The notes below the pieces were generated by a model. The model saw only the letters and a program-made list of their open reading frames with translations, was not told the DNA's origin and did not search any database. Shown piece after piece: positions 44,893-56,437 of a stretch of DNA of 64,000 nt. Location of the stretch: NCBI GenBank assembly GCA_023014335.1, contig JAECYW010000011.1, forward strand, positions 1,364,001 through 1,428,000. The letters run 5' to 3'. Each line of letters starts with the position of its first letter. Within the stretch, counting starts at the first letter, position 1. The position numbers and the translations under genes were made by a program. Origin of the DNA: Galerina marginata. Lineage: Eukaryota; Basidiomycota; Agaricomycetes; Agaricales; Galerinaceae.

Positions 44893-46723
44893 ATGCCTTC
44901 CTTTACCACTGCTGTCGAAGCCACTTCTCCCATGCTTGTATATTCTGCGAATTGGCAAGCTGGGAACTCTGCAGATGCAGCAGCAGACGAGTAAGTTTTG
45001 GAGGCCTTACGCTCTTAATAATGTTTACTTACGAAGGATATCCGATTCAGGTACACTTTGAGTAGTTTTGCAGTTACACAAGCCAAAGGGGCGACCATGG
45101 CTTTTAGCTTTTATGGGACATCCCTAACAATATTTGGAGCAAGGCGTGATAACCATGGGGGCTATCAAGTTCAAATCGATAGTAACCCCTCGTCACCGTT
45201 CTCTGGTCAATCGAATACCGGCGGAATTCAACCAGGTCATGTTCACCTCGTCGGTGCCGCTGGGGGTCCATAATGTGACGGTTACAAACGGTGATAATAA
45301 ATTCTTCGATATCGACTATGTGAGTCGGATACTTCTGGAGTTTTATTTCATTGTTGGCTCATTGATTTCTAAGCTCACGTTTCAAACGAACGTCGGGAAA
45401 GATGACTGAACAACTCATCGTGAATACATATCAAGATACTCACCCGATATTTACCTATAGTCCATCCTCGTCCTGGAGGGCCCCGAGCATGGTTGAGACG
45501 TTTTCTGGGGGCTCTGGACAGTGCGTTATCTGTGAACCTATTTATTCTACTCTTCATTATTTTCTCTCCCATGCAGTGCAACCACGGACCCTGTCAGCTA
45601 CTGCGCACCTTAACTTTGAAGTAGGTCTTTCTCTACTTTTCCTCCACTGGATGGTGTACTAATTTCTTTCCATAACCCTCTAGGGCACGTCCTACTAAAC
45701 ACCAGATTCCTTGACATTGTGCTGATCTATCATCAGGCGACGCCGTGGCGTTATATGGTCCTGTCGGTCCCAATGCCACCAGCCATTTCTCAGTCAAGGT
45801 GGATGGCGGCAATGCACAATTTTTTTCTGCAAACAATCAGTTCTACAAGCCCCAAGAGATGCTATTTTATGTGGGAAATCTTGGGGCTGGCCAACACTCG
45901 TTGCAACTCGGCCTCGATCCATCCTCTACTCAAGGAGAGCTGGCGATTGACTATGCCAACGTTTACACAACGCCATCCTTGGGAGGCAGGTGAGATGCAC
46001 GCACCTGAATGAGCCTTACAGCACGAATAGAAACCTCTTTTGCTTAACAGCTTCCTCGGTCCCGGGAGTGCTTCCTCAAATACCACCAGGTAAAATCCTT
46101 CCAAGGTACTGCATATTAAATCTAACGAATCAATCTCTCTATACAGCCAATTACCAGCTAGCGCAATTGCAGGCCTCGCTATCACAACCACAATTGCAAT
46201 TTTGGCCAGTCTCGGTTGTCTGTATTTGTTCTGGCGTCAGCGTCACGAACTCTTTCATTACTATCCCAACCGCGTTCCCAAGGTCTACGAGCAGAGCCTA
46301 AAATCCGCTGAACCATTTTTTCTATCTCCTGCTCTGGAAAGCAATGTAGGAAGCATTCGGTCTGTGGGCTCGTCTCAAGCCACGACAGATTTCTCAGGAC
46401 CGGTTTCAAATGTTGCAGCGCCTAGTGTCTCAACGAGGAGTTCAATGACTTATACACCTCCGGTGACGGTGGGTCTTCATAGGTTCTAAGAGAAATCTTA
46501 TTCATTTTAGAAGCAGGCACCCCTCAGGTTAATCGGGAGTTCGAGTCCAGAAAATAGGCCACAAACGAAAGCCGCATTGGTTCGCTTGGAGTACAACCAA
46601 AGGAACGAAGCACAGGGCTCCGGCCAAACTTCAGGCAGCTATGAAGCCGGATCTTTGACCCCTCGTGGAGTCGCTCCCCCAGAATACACGCGGGATCCAA
46701 ACGATCGTCCTGAGGCATTGTGA
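44893..46723 (+). pseudogene. P5: two-module ectodomain membrane protein, two apparent frameshifts
   Basis: Start PSFTTAVEATSPMLVYSANW. Module one: AVTQAKGATMAFSFYGTSLT and IFGARRDNHGGYQVQIDSN. An extra base near 45222 (GGCGG) breaks the frame before EFNQVMFTSSVPLGVHNVTV. A second near 45408 breaks it before LIVNTYQDTHPIFTYSPSSS. Module two is clean: GDAVALYGPVGPNATSHFSV, YKPQEMLFYVGNLGAGQH and YTTPSLGGR. The span near 46170-46230 is followed by WRQRHELFHYY. A last exon extends the tail to VAPPEYTRDPND and a stop at 46723, giving a PPxY motif. Like P6 it has a longer tail than P1-P4. Confidence 0.65.
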
Positions 46724-47603
46724 AGCAAAGCAAGGTGGATGGATTTATCATCAGTGTCTGGTCACACCTGATTGGGCTGGAGTACAATATTTATTTTTTA
46801 ATACGAAAAAAAAGTGGGGGCAAATTTTCTGTGAATAATTGCTCTTTGCACATTCTCGGGCAACTGACTTGAGCTTCCCATGTATTACGGCCCTCCAATG
46901 TAAAAAACACCAAGTATCGGCCATTTAGAGGAGACTTTACATTATAGATACTCACCTCAAGGAATTCCAAGGCGAGTCCCGACATTGTTTATATTTTCTC
47001 CTCATTCACTGATTCAGTGACAGGTATTCTATTTTTAGCTTCGCTGGTCGTCAAAATAAAGCCCAGCAACTCCTTATTCAACCTCCACTCCTTCCACTCA
47101 TCGTTAAGTGTTCACCATCGAACGGCTTATAACGAAAGCTTGAAGTCCTCAACGACTCTCCACAAGCCGAGATTATGGATGCAAACCGACGAGTAACCAT
47201 CCGTCAACTTAGTACTGGTACTCAGTTCAATTTCAACATTGAATTGAAGGGTGAGGGTCGCGCCGCTTCACCGTTTCTTTCTGTCGATCTGCGACTATGA
47301 AAGCTATCGTTTCTTTGAATGCGCGTGTTCTGATAGCTACCTCGAGCTACCTCGTCCAAGGGTCTCTCCGGAAGCCATGGCAGTGATGGCATTATGTTGG
47401 GATGCGGGGAATCGCACCTTTTATTCGCATACGCGTAACGCCATATGCGTCCTCGAAGTCCTTAAGATGCAACTGCATCATTTCTACCGAGCCAACGGAC
47501 GGCCGAATAAGTCTCTCTTCTTTCTTTTCTCCCTTTACGTTCTCTTTGCTATTTCGCAGGAGCGGGCTCCTTCCTGTCTTTTCTTCCACTTGGTTTGACG
47601 GAC
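46724..47603. other. Intergenic with a minor open frame
   Basis: About 880 bp. A 41-codon frame from 47175 (DANRRVTIRQLSTGTQFNF) ends at 47300 or might splice at GGTGAGGG. I cannot support it as a gene. Confidence 0.35.
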
Positions 47604-49538
47604 ATGCCGTCCTTTCCTGTTGTCCTTGAGGACACTTCTCCGATGCTCGTTTATTCTGCAAATTGGCGAGCTGTGTCTTCGGAATCTGATGCTGCAGCTG
47701 ACCAGTGAGTGTTCTATTCATCCGTACCATGACGCGACTGCTTAACAATAGGCTAGACATTCCCAGAGCAGCGCTACATCCACTCAGACCAAAGGTTCAT
47801 CGATGTCTTTCAGTTTTTACGGGTCATCTGTCCAATTGGTTGGCAGCAGGGCACACAATCATGGTCCCTACGCTGTTCAAGTCAATGGAAATCCTTCTGC
47901 TCCATTTAACGGGCAATCGGATACCCCACAATTCAACCAGGTTACGTTCAACACCACGCTGGCCATCGGCGTACACAATTTGACCCTCACCAATGGTGAT
48001 AACACCATTTTTGATATCGACCATGTAGGTCTCAGTCACTTGAATTTCAATTCGTAACTCTCATTTTTTCCTAGATCACCTTTCAAACGAGTGTTGGTCA
48101 GGACAATGAGGGTCTTATAGTTAATACGTACCAGGATAACCACCCGTCCTTTACCTTCACACCACCTTCTTCGTGGAAAACTCCTGATAACGTAGGGACG
48201 TTCAGTGGAAGTTCCGGGCAGTGCGTTTTTTGAAACCTCTTATTCTTCATCTTGACGAATGGACCCTTTACAGTCTAACCACCCAGCCATCTGCGGCAGC
48301 CACGTTTACCTTCGAAGTAAGTTGTCCGTTCTTATTCTGGAACCCATTTTAATTTTTACGAAGGGCAAGTAGAAAGTCAACCACTCCTTACTCGTCATAC
48401 ATTGATGTCCTCCTCATGCTCAGGGGACGCAGTCCAGTTGTTCGGTCCTGTTGGTCCTAACAGCACAGCCGCTTACTCCGTTCAAATGGACAACCGTAGC
48501 CCATCGTTTTTCTCTGCCAATAAACAGTTCTACCGACCTCAACAGGTGTTATTTTACGCCGGTAATCTTGGACCTGGAAAACACTCGTTACAGATCCAAC
48601 TTGGGTCTCCCGCGACTGGTGAGTTCGCAATTGATTATGCCAGCGTCTTTACGGCGCCATCGTTGGGCGGCAGGTAAGTCTGATCCCGATTATTTCCGCC
48701 TATCAAGACGCTGCTGACCAGAAGCATCCGAGTTTAGCTTTCTCGCCATGACAGCCGATGCATCGACGAGGTATGTAAATGCCTCTGCCAATTAAAGTGT
48801 CTCATCTAAAAAAACCGACGCAACTTTTGATCATTAACTCGGTGTTGACTTGGCCTATTGCAGCCGGACGCTTCCCATTGGTGTACTCGCCGGCCTTGCC
48901 ATCACAACCACGCTCGCGGCTCTCGCAAGTCTTCTTTCCATCTACCTCTTCTGGCGTCAGCGCTACGACCTCCTTCACTACGCACCGCGACCTAACCCAA
49001 AGGTCCCGGTGGAAGACCTAAAGTTCGTGCGCCCGTTCGTGGTCGCTTCGGACACGGAACGCAATATTGGCCTCCCACGTGGACCTGCAGTCGAGAATTC
49101 TCAGACCAATAATTCTCGTCCCGGCCGTGGTCCCGTACGCACTTCCTCCCTCTCGGGCTATTCTCAGGGTTTGTCGTCGGCCTATAGCATCGCGCCCGAG
49201 TCGACGGTCCCAGCGATGCCAAGTTCTGCAGATCCATACTCTATTGCTGCTACCTCGGTTTATGTAGGTCGACCAAATATAGTCTTCGGCAATGGTACTG
49301 ACCTGATTCCGTGATTGTGTAGGCCGCCCGAGTACCAAACTCGCGTAGCATTCAAGAAGAAGCTAGACCTAGACTTCCTGCCCGACTTCCCGAAAAGGGC
49401 GGGTTGCATCTTACCGTTGCCCAGCAACTTGACGACGAAATCTCTCCGAGGAGCCCATACGACGACGACGAAGAGCGTCCTTCGCACCCTCCTCCCGAAT
49501 ACTCGCGGAACCCAAACAGAAGGACGATGCAGCGTTGA
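47604..49538 (+). CDS. P6: intact two-module ectodomain, single-span membrane protein
   Basis: The only copy that reads through cleanly. Start PSFPVVLEDTSPMLVYSANW; the first intron acceptor at GGCTAG (ending ~47757) restores HSQSSATSTQTKG. Module one: SMSFSFYGSSVQLVGSRAHN to FDIDH, then ITFQTSVGQDNEGLIVNTYQ, FTPPSSW, VGTFSGSSG. Module two: GDAVQLFGPVGPNSTAAYSV, YRPQQVLFYAGNLGPGKHSL, FTAPSLGGR. The span is GVLAGLAITTTLAALASLL, followed by WRQRYDLLHY. The cytoplasmic tail is ~190 residues, acidic near its end, and closes with HPPPEYSRNPN (PPxY). No signal peptide; positive residues after the span predict an N-outside topology. Ligand or partner unknown; beta-rich modules suggest glycan or surface binding. 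Confidence 0.8.
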
Positions 49539-49953
49539 AGGCGAGTAGTGTGGTTTGTAAGAGCTTGTAAGTTGCTGGGAGAAAGGTTCAGGATATGTTG
49601 TGTAGCTGGATGTACGGGCAGTTTTTGGCAGTTGGACTCTTTTATCTCAAAGAATTGTTTTCCAAGTGTAAGCTTATCGTTCTATCTAGATTCTAGCATT
49701 GGTTCAAGAATGAATGAATTCGATAAATTACATTGCCATATTTTACTTGTACACATCCTCGGTCTAGGTCATCGTCCCCCTCCTCTTCCTCCTCTTTTCA
49801 CTCCAACAGCACTCCATCGTCCATCCAACAAACAAACATTTAGAACTGTAGATGAGCAGTAATTAAGATAAAGGGAATGATATCCAAGAATCTAGAAAGA
49901 AAAAAGGAGAGAAATGAAGGGTCCGTTCTATCCAAGGTCCACATGCCAATAAT

Positions 49954-51812
49954 TTATGGCGGAATCAAGAACTCCTTCACAAGCTCATACGTGAAAAACG
50001 ACGTGGCTATGCTGGGGGCAACCTTGACTGCAATTCCAAATATCTCAGTGATTGCTTCTTGACTCGACGGAGGGAATAAAACACATACGAAGGTTGGGCC
50101 ATAAGCCACGGTACAGCCCCGCGACGCCCTCGACGCGGATGATGCTCGTTAAGTGCGTCGATGGCACCGCTGTATTTGATCGATCCGCCCTGCATACCTG
50201 TCACTTGCATCTTGCGACGCAACACGTCGAATGGGTACGTCAACGTTTGCGAGATCGAACCTACAAAATTGAAAATCGATCTGTCAACGCGACGGTCTAC
50301 AAAAAGAAGGCTTTGTCCACTCACCCGCCAGAGCACCACAGCTCAGCTTAGCGCGCCACGCTGCTCTTCCCAGGAGGGGTGATCTTAGTCCTCAGGAATT
50401 CATACGCCGCAAAGTTGATGCCCACATACGGCGCCACGCCGACCGCGGTCGTCACGAGCCCGCGGTACAGCGCGCGCACGCCGCCCTCCTCGCGCATGAT
50501 CTTCAGTGTCATGCCCCAGATCGTCAACTCTGCCTTGGTATACGCGGAGGTCGCGGCGGCGCCAGCAGCCGATGCGACAGCCGAGGAGGTGTGGTACGCC
50601 GATGAGAGCGCGTGTTTGGGTTGGAGCAGATTTAGAGGGATCGCGGCCGCTTTTGGCAGCGTGGCAGCGGCGGTGAGGGGTATTGAGGCCGTGGCAATAG
50701 ACAGCCGGGACCGGACGAGGTCTAAGGGGTATGTCGAGCCTGCATTGCAGAGACGACGGGGCGTGGTCAGCACGGATGTACGATTAGATAATTAAAATGA
50801 GAAGCAGCACGTCATGTCGATTGACGATGACTGCATGTTTTTCGACGTACAGACAGATGTTATCCCGGCAAGCGCGCCACTTGCCAGTCGTTTTGGGGTA
50901 TCAAGTTCCTTGGACCCGTGTTTAGTGAACCACTGGGAAAATAAAGCGCGAATTATGACGTCAGCATTGGGAAAGCAGACGGAAATTGATGGCAATAATA
51001 GTGCAGGATGGCCTTATCCCTTTCCGAACAACAGGAGTGGGTCCTGGTGACACGACGGAGACATGCACATGAGCATATTTGGCAGGTCCAGGTGGTCGGT
51101 CTTCTGGCCACTCTGTACGTCGTGCAAGCGTAAGGCAAGCAAGGAAGCAACAACACCGGACGTTGAGCCTTCAGAGATGCAGACCATCCTGGAATATGTT
51201 GCTCGGATCTTCGAAAAGCTCACCTTCTTTAACTGCTCGTATGTAGTGAACTGCACAGCACTAGAAGTAGAAAGCCTTGGTCAATACAAACGCTCAAAGT
51301 GACACAAAGAGGACCATGCCAAATGTCACAAATAGGGACATCCTCACCTGTAAGGCACAATACGCAAACAATTAATTCCATTCCCTCTCATGAATCCTCT
51401 AAACCCCTCTTCGTTCCACATTCTAAGGAGACTGCGCCAGACGCCTTTGTATTGCTGATCACTTCCGCGCGGTTGGACCTGTCTGCACCACAAGAAAAAT
51501 CATTGAATTTAGGGGATCAAAATAAAGATAAGGAAACGGAACATACTGGATGATCTTCAGCCTCTCCAGAGGACTTACAACCGTCCGCGAAGCAGCACCC
51601 GCACATCCTCCAGCTATTGCAAGTTGAATTAATCAATTGTCCGCGAACACAGGGTGCTGTGGTAACTCACCAACAAAATATGACGCAACCTCAGGAGTAA
51701 GGAAGAAAGAAACCTTCTTCACCACAGAATGTTCAGCCTCTTCGATTGTCGTCGCCGACGTTGAAGCAGCAGTCGAGGACTTTAAACTGCTGCTGGTCGC
51801 TGCACTGGTCAT
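49954..51812 (-). CDS. Mitochondrial carrier of the CoA-transporter type (LEU5/SLC25A42-like)
   Basis: Six-span carrier of the mitochondrial inner membrane. The three signature motifs are present: PLERLK after GGCAGAASRTVVS (near 51560), YPLDLVRSR (near 50740) and YPFDVLRRK (near 50230). Other landmarks: GFRGFMRGNGINCLRIVPY, AVQFTTYEQLKK, RLASGALAGITSV and VAPYVGINFAAYEFL. An insert rich in Ala/Ser between motif two and ELTIWGMTLKIMREE is typical of fungal homologues. The end reads VAPSIATSFFTYELVKEFLI. One apparent extra base near 50150 (AACGAGC) breaks SIIRVEGVAGLYRGLWPN. The start at 51812 gives a Ser/Thr/Ala-rich leader. Probable cargo is CoA; other nucleotides are possible. Confidence 0.82.
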
Positions 51813-53001
51813 GATGAGATAGTAGTAGGCGTAGGCCGTGAACGGAGCATTAAACGATTGGAGTGTAAGGGCTTATTATGCTGCAACCCTTGTAGCGGGG
51901 AGAAAATCCAGAGAAAAGGCCGGGAGTGAGGATGTGGCGCGCGGAGGTCGAGGAGCAGAAGAGAGGGAGGCGGACTGGTTAAAGTTTTGGCAATTTAAGA
52001 TTGGCACGTCACGTGAGATCAGCCTATAAATTTGAAGGCTTGCTTTTTGTTTTCGTTTCATGTCCCGCGTTTTATCCACCGTTCAGAATGATTGATGAAA
52101 TGCATGCCTTGTCTATTCCCTATGGTGCCGACAGACTTTTGGCCTTATGAAATAACTTGGACGACCTTCCTTCCCAAACCCGCTAATATAATCGATAATT
52201 CCGTTGACGAGATAACTAAGCGCGACACTGGGACCTGGGTGAAACGGAAGCCCATTCCATACATTTAACCGAAGCGATAGATAGGAACTGTTCGCCTGGT
52301 ACTCCCGACTCACGATTGGCCGTGGCGGCTTCCATCCAATCAGAGCTATCCAGTGTCGAGGCATGCGTGCAAGAAGCGTGGCTTCTTCGTCACGAAGCGA
52401 TCTGCCGGTCAACCGTCAACGTACAGCCTACAATGGTGAATGGAACGCACGTTGACGATATTAGCTTTGCAATGACCGAGCGTGGCCGGCAGATCATAGT
52501 ATGGTTTAGCTAAGTATAGCGCGGCGACACCCAATTGAATAAGGAAGGATCGACGCTCGAAGCTTTCGAGTTTTGCAGTGCTTTGCATCTGACTACAGGT
52601 CTACTTGGAGAAAAAATAGATATGGCAATAAACAAATGTACAAGAAGACGTCTTATTTTGAGTAATATGTACTATGTAAGATATTTAAAAAATTATGCGA
52701 CATGGAAAGCCAACCACAAAGAGGGTCCAATGTCCAAAGGGAAGGCCAAGGAAGGAACGTCAGAATGGCAATTGCTTCAGCAAAACATTCACCGAGAAGG
52801 TCCAGGTCGTAACTTTAACTATTTAATTTTCACCAGTCAGTCAAAAGTTCATGAAAAAGAATCACCAGAGTTCATAAAAGCACGGCCTGCAGATCCCAGC
52901 ACCGTAACTCAGCACCATCCATCATCTCAATCATTCCATCATGATTCATCGCCCGTCGCCCACAATCCGCCTTCCAAGCCCATCATCATGAAGGATCAAG
53001 T
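51813..53001. other. Intergenic, no supported gene
   Basis: About 1.2 kb. A 227-codon frame at 52535-53218 runs over the end of P7 on the other strand and has no recognisable features. No RNA gene seen. Confidence 0.4.
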
Positions 53002-55071
53002 TCATACCGCGGTGGCGCCCCCATACTCGATGTTCAAATTGCTCGAACTATGTCTCCCCGCTAGCCCACCCAGCCCCGGCCGTCGCACAGGAGCAAGTAC
53101 AGCCTGTCGCCGTTGCTGCATCGGCACACTCAGGCTATCGTCCTGCCTCGTCCCCGTCCATATCTCCACCGTGTCGGGCTGTGCTGCGCCGGGCGGCAGC
53201 TGCACAAGCTGTCCATGACTTCGGCTTGATCGGATCTCCTGCTGCTGCTGTTGTGTTGTTGTGCTCCTAAAGAAGAGGTCCTGCGGACGCCTTGAGGAGG
53301 CGGCAGGAGCACTGGTGTGGCGGGTAGGTCGGGTCGGTATTTCCCGTCTGCAGTAAATGGGATGGTGATGACTTGCGTCTGTGTTTAGTGATAGTCAGAA
53401 CACCAAGAAAAAATAGAGCATGCCAACAGAGAAATAAGCGTACATTCGGACCGTACCGGTCTGGAGCTAGCAAGTCTTGAGTAGAAGGTAGCATAGGTCC
53501 CACCAGACTGAAGGGAGGAGCCCCGTGGAGGGCGGCGTCGCATGCAGCGTCGAATACGAAACTTGCTGGAGTCAGCTGGCCATACTGTTGCACCACTATG
53601 TGGATGCGTCGAGGTAGAATCAACAACACTTATCCGCCGATACTCAAACGCCTCTGGTACAGGCGATCGTTCCGACTTTCCTTTTAGGCGTAACCACGCA
53701 GCATATTTTGGAGGTAGAAGACGACGGGAGATAATGACGAATGCGGCGATAGCAAGAAGGAGGAAGAGAAGGATGGACCCGATGGAGATACCTGCGATAG
53801 CGCCCGCAGATAATCTGTCCTTAATGAGATCAGTAAACCCGCGTACTGGCGATGAAACACACAGCTGACCTGGCGTTGGAACTGAGTCGAGAACGAGGTG
53901 ACTTATAAGTCGATGCTAAGAGATATACATGTGCGTAGCTGTACTCACCTTTGCAACGATGGTGTTGTAAATACCTCCGCGTAGTCAATGGCCAACGTTA
54001 AGGCAGAGTTATTCCATGCTTCGGATACCATTCCGCACTGTGTGCTTTCCACTTCCTAGATTGCCAGCTTGATAGAGTACTTGCTGTGGTCGGTAGAATT
54101 GTTTGTAGGCAGAATAATTCGCTGGCGCTCCGCCATCCAACTGCACAGAGTACGGCGCACCGCTGGGGCCAACTGGACCGAATAATGCAACTGCATGCAC
54201 CTGGCATTGCTGTTAATTGTTTTGAAAAACATAGTCAAGACGACACTTGAACTCACCCTACGAAAATTGGTCAAATGCTTCACTGATACTATGATAAACT
54301 ACTCACCGAGAATGTATATTCCACACAAGCGCCTGCTGTTGTAGTGATACTGCAGAATTTTCAGCTCCTCATTCCTATTGGTGACAATGAGCAAAACATA
54401 CTGTCCAGAACCACCGGAGAAACATCCCAACGTTAGGCGGGCTCGGATTCCACGCCGAGGCAGGCGTGTACTTGAAGGAGTCATCCGAATCTTGGGAGGT
54501 AATACTCAAGAGAGGTTCGTCCGACTTCCCTATAGGCGTCTGCCATGTAAGCTGGAAAAATCGCGTTTTTATCAGTGACCAGGTCGAAAAGAGTGAATGA
54601 TAACCACGCACAAAATCGATATCCAAGAAAGCCGTTCCCAAATTCGTCATTCTAACAGTGTGATAGCCATTTTTAAGCGCCACAGCCGAGAACAAGGCTG
54701 TCTGGAAGGTGCCTGGGTCATCGGTCACCGCGCCATTCACTTGAGGGTACACAGTCGAGTCGATGCTGATCTGGTAGTACCCATGGTTCGGCCGTTTCGC
54801 GCCATAGATCTGCACTCCAGTTCCAGTAGAACGAGAACGATACATCCGCTCGGAGGTTCTGCGTGACCATAAAGCTGCTCTGCGAGTACCTGTACAAGCG
54901 ATCGAGCCAAGAGTCAGACGTGGCAGAAAGCTGAAACGACAAGATCCCAGCACTCAACTGGTCCGCGAACGAATCGTTCCTCGAAGTGCCGGCGAACCAG
55001 TCCCCGCCTCCACTGCCAGAGTAGATAAGGACCGGAGCGGTGTCCTCGATCGTGGTGGAGAGGGTAGGCAT
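53002..55071 (-). pseudogene. P7: inverted paralogue of the ectodomain family, frame-broken
   Basis: Opposite orientation to P1-P6. Start PTLSTTIEDTAPVLIYSGSG. Module one: VQIYGAKRPNHGYYQISIDS, FQTALFSAVALKNGYHTVRM, FLDIDF. Then LTWQTPIGKSDEPLLSITSQ, KYTPASAWNPSPPNVGMF. Module two: HAVALFGPVGPSGAPYSVQL, YRPQQVLYQAGNLGSGKHTV, then LTLAIDYAEVFTTPSL. The span near 53720-53810 reads GISIGSILLFLLLAIAAFVI with RRLPPKY just after it. Apparent shifts occur near 54850, near 54425 and near 54030. The long Gln/Arg/Pro-rich tail seems to end at 53002. It is more diverged than P1-P6 and resembles the wider family's usual copy. Confidence 0.6.
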
Positions 55072-56437
55072 GGCCGTGAAGTCAGGAAGGAAGGAGAGTG
55101 GAATCTATTCCGCGCTCAACGCGCTTTCTCAAACGGTAGTGGTCAGGGTTGGAGTGCTGCCCTCTTTCAGGCATGGAGCCGGGAGTGAAATGTGCTTGAC
55201 TGAATGTAAGATCCCGAACAGGCTGTGTCCGTTGATGGCCGCATGTACAAACTGGGGAGGTTTTTCAAATATATTCCGCACTTGTGGGTACCTGAAAATA
55301 ACTTTATCGGATGTGGGGTACTTGTGTGAGATGGGAACGTACTTCGTTCGCAACTTCAGAAAAGGCGCTGTAGGACAGCCTGCGCATTTCGTATGCCATG
55401 TGCCAGTCTTCGCGGAAGTCTCGGGGGTGCTACAAATAGGCTTTCTTGGATTAGAACACTGAGCACCACTGGTCCCGCTGCCATTTATTTGACGGTGGTA
55501 GCGCGAAGATTCGTGAATTCTTGGAGGTTTAGAAGTCGGAAGAGGATTCATTCAATGATTCATTGCACGCAGCAGGTGACCTGACGTAAAGGAATGAGGA
55601 AATGCCCAGAATAAATACACCATTGTCAGACCAGGCATTGCTGAATGCCCACAAGCATCATTCAAAATTTCATCAGTCCAGGTCTAGACAGTGAAGCCTA
55701 AAATACGATTACATGAGAGTAATCTCTTTCCGAGGTTGCAGAGCCAATTTAAGAGCCTAAGAACGAAAGAAATGATTGATTTGTTTCCTACATAGGTATT
55801 AGTCCGCCAAATGAAATTCGAAAGTGGATGCCTTGCGTTGGTATCTACTTACAATAAACGAATGTATGATAACGGGAAGTGCGATGGATGATATATAAAT
55901 CAAAAATAAGGAGAGGTAGCAGCCATGAATGATTGGATCGATCGAGAAAGTGACGAATGCATGATAGGTTTTTGAAAATAGCGACAAAACGTGATGAGAG
56001 AACCAAGGTCAACGAAAGAAAAGAACCAGATACGCCGATATTGGATACACTTGGGTTGATTGGCAGTCGTAACCATGATGGGTGAATGATAAAAATAATG
56101 GTGATGGAGTAATGAACAATGTGAGGTTGTAGTAAGCATGGGTAATGAAGGGGGTATACAGATGTGCGGTGTGCCAATGCAAAGTCGAGAGTGTAAAAAC
56201 GTGAGAGACGTCGAGACAGAGCGAGAAAGTCTCAAGGATCCACAGAAAGTGACAGATAAAGATAATTAAAAGAGAAAAGAACCGGGCCAATGAACGAGTG
56301 TTAGGTAGTATTAGGAGCCATGACAGAAAAAAAAAGTAACAAATCGAACAAAAGGGAGATCCTTCCATCCTGTGTCTCTTCGAAACTCAAAATACACCAG
56401 GCATCGAGTTCGCGAGACGAGAAACATCCGATCCAGT
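55072..56437. other. Intergenic between P7 and the RhoGAP gene
   Basis: About 1.4 kb. The part near 55800-56430 is AT-rich and likely the RhoGAP 3' region; the part next to P7 is its promoter. No coding or RNA feature seen. Confidence 0.45.

Noticed and set aside
47175..47300. 41-codon frame upstream of P6
   Set aside because: Short, no homology recognised, and it can be explained by chance.
52535..53218. 227-codon plus-strand open frame
   Set aside because: No recognisable features; its second half lies opposite the P7 tail.
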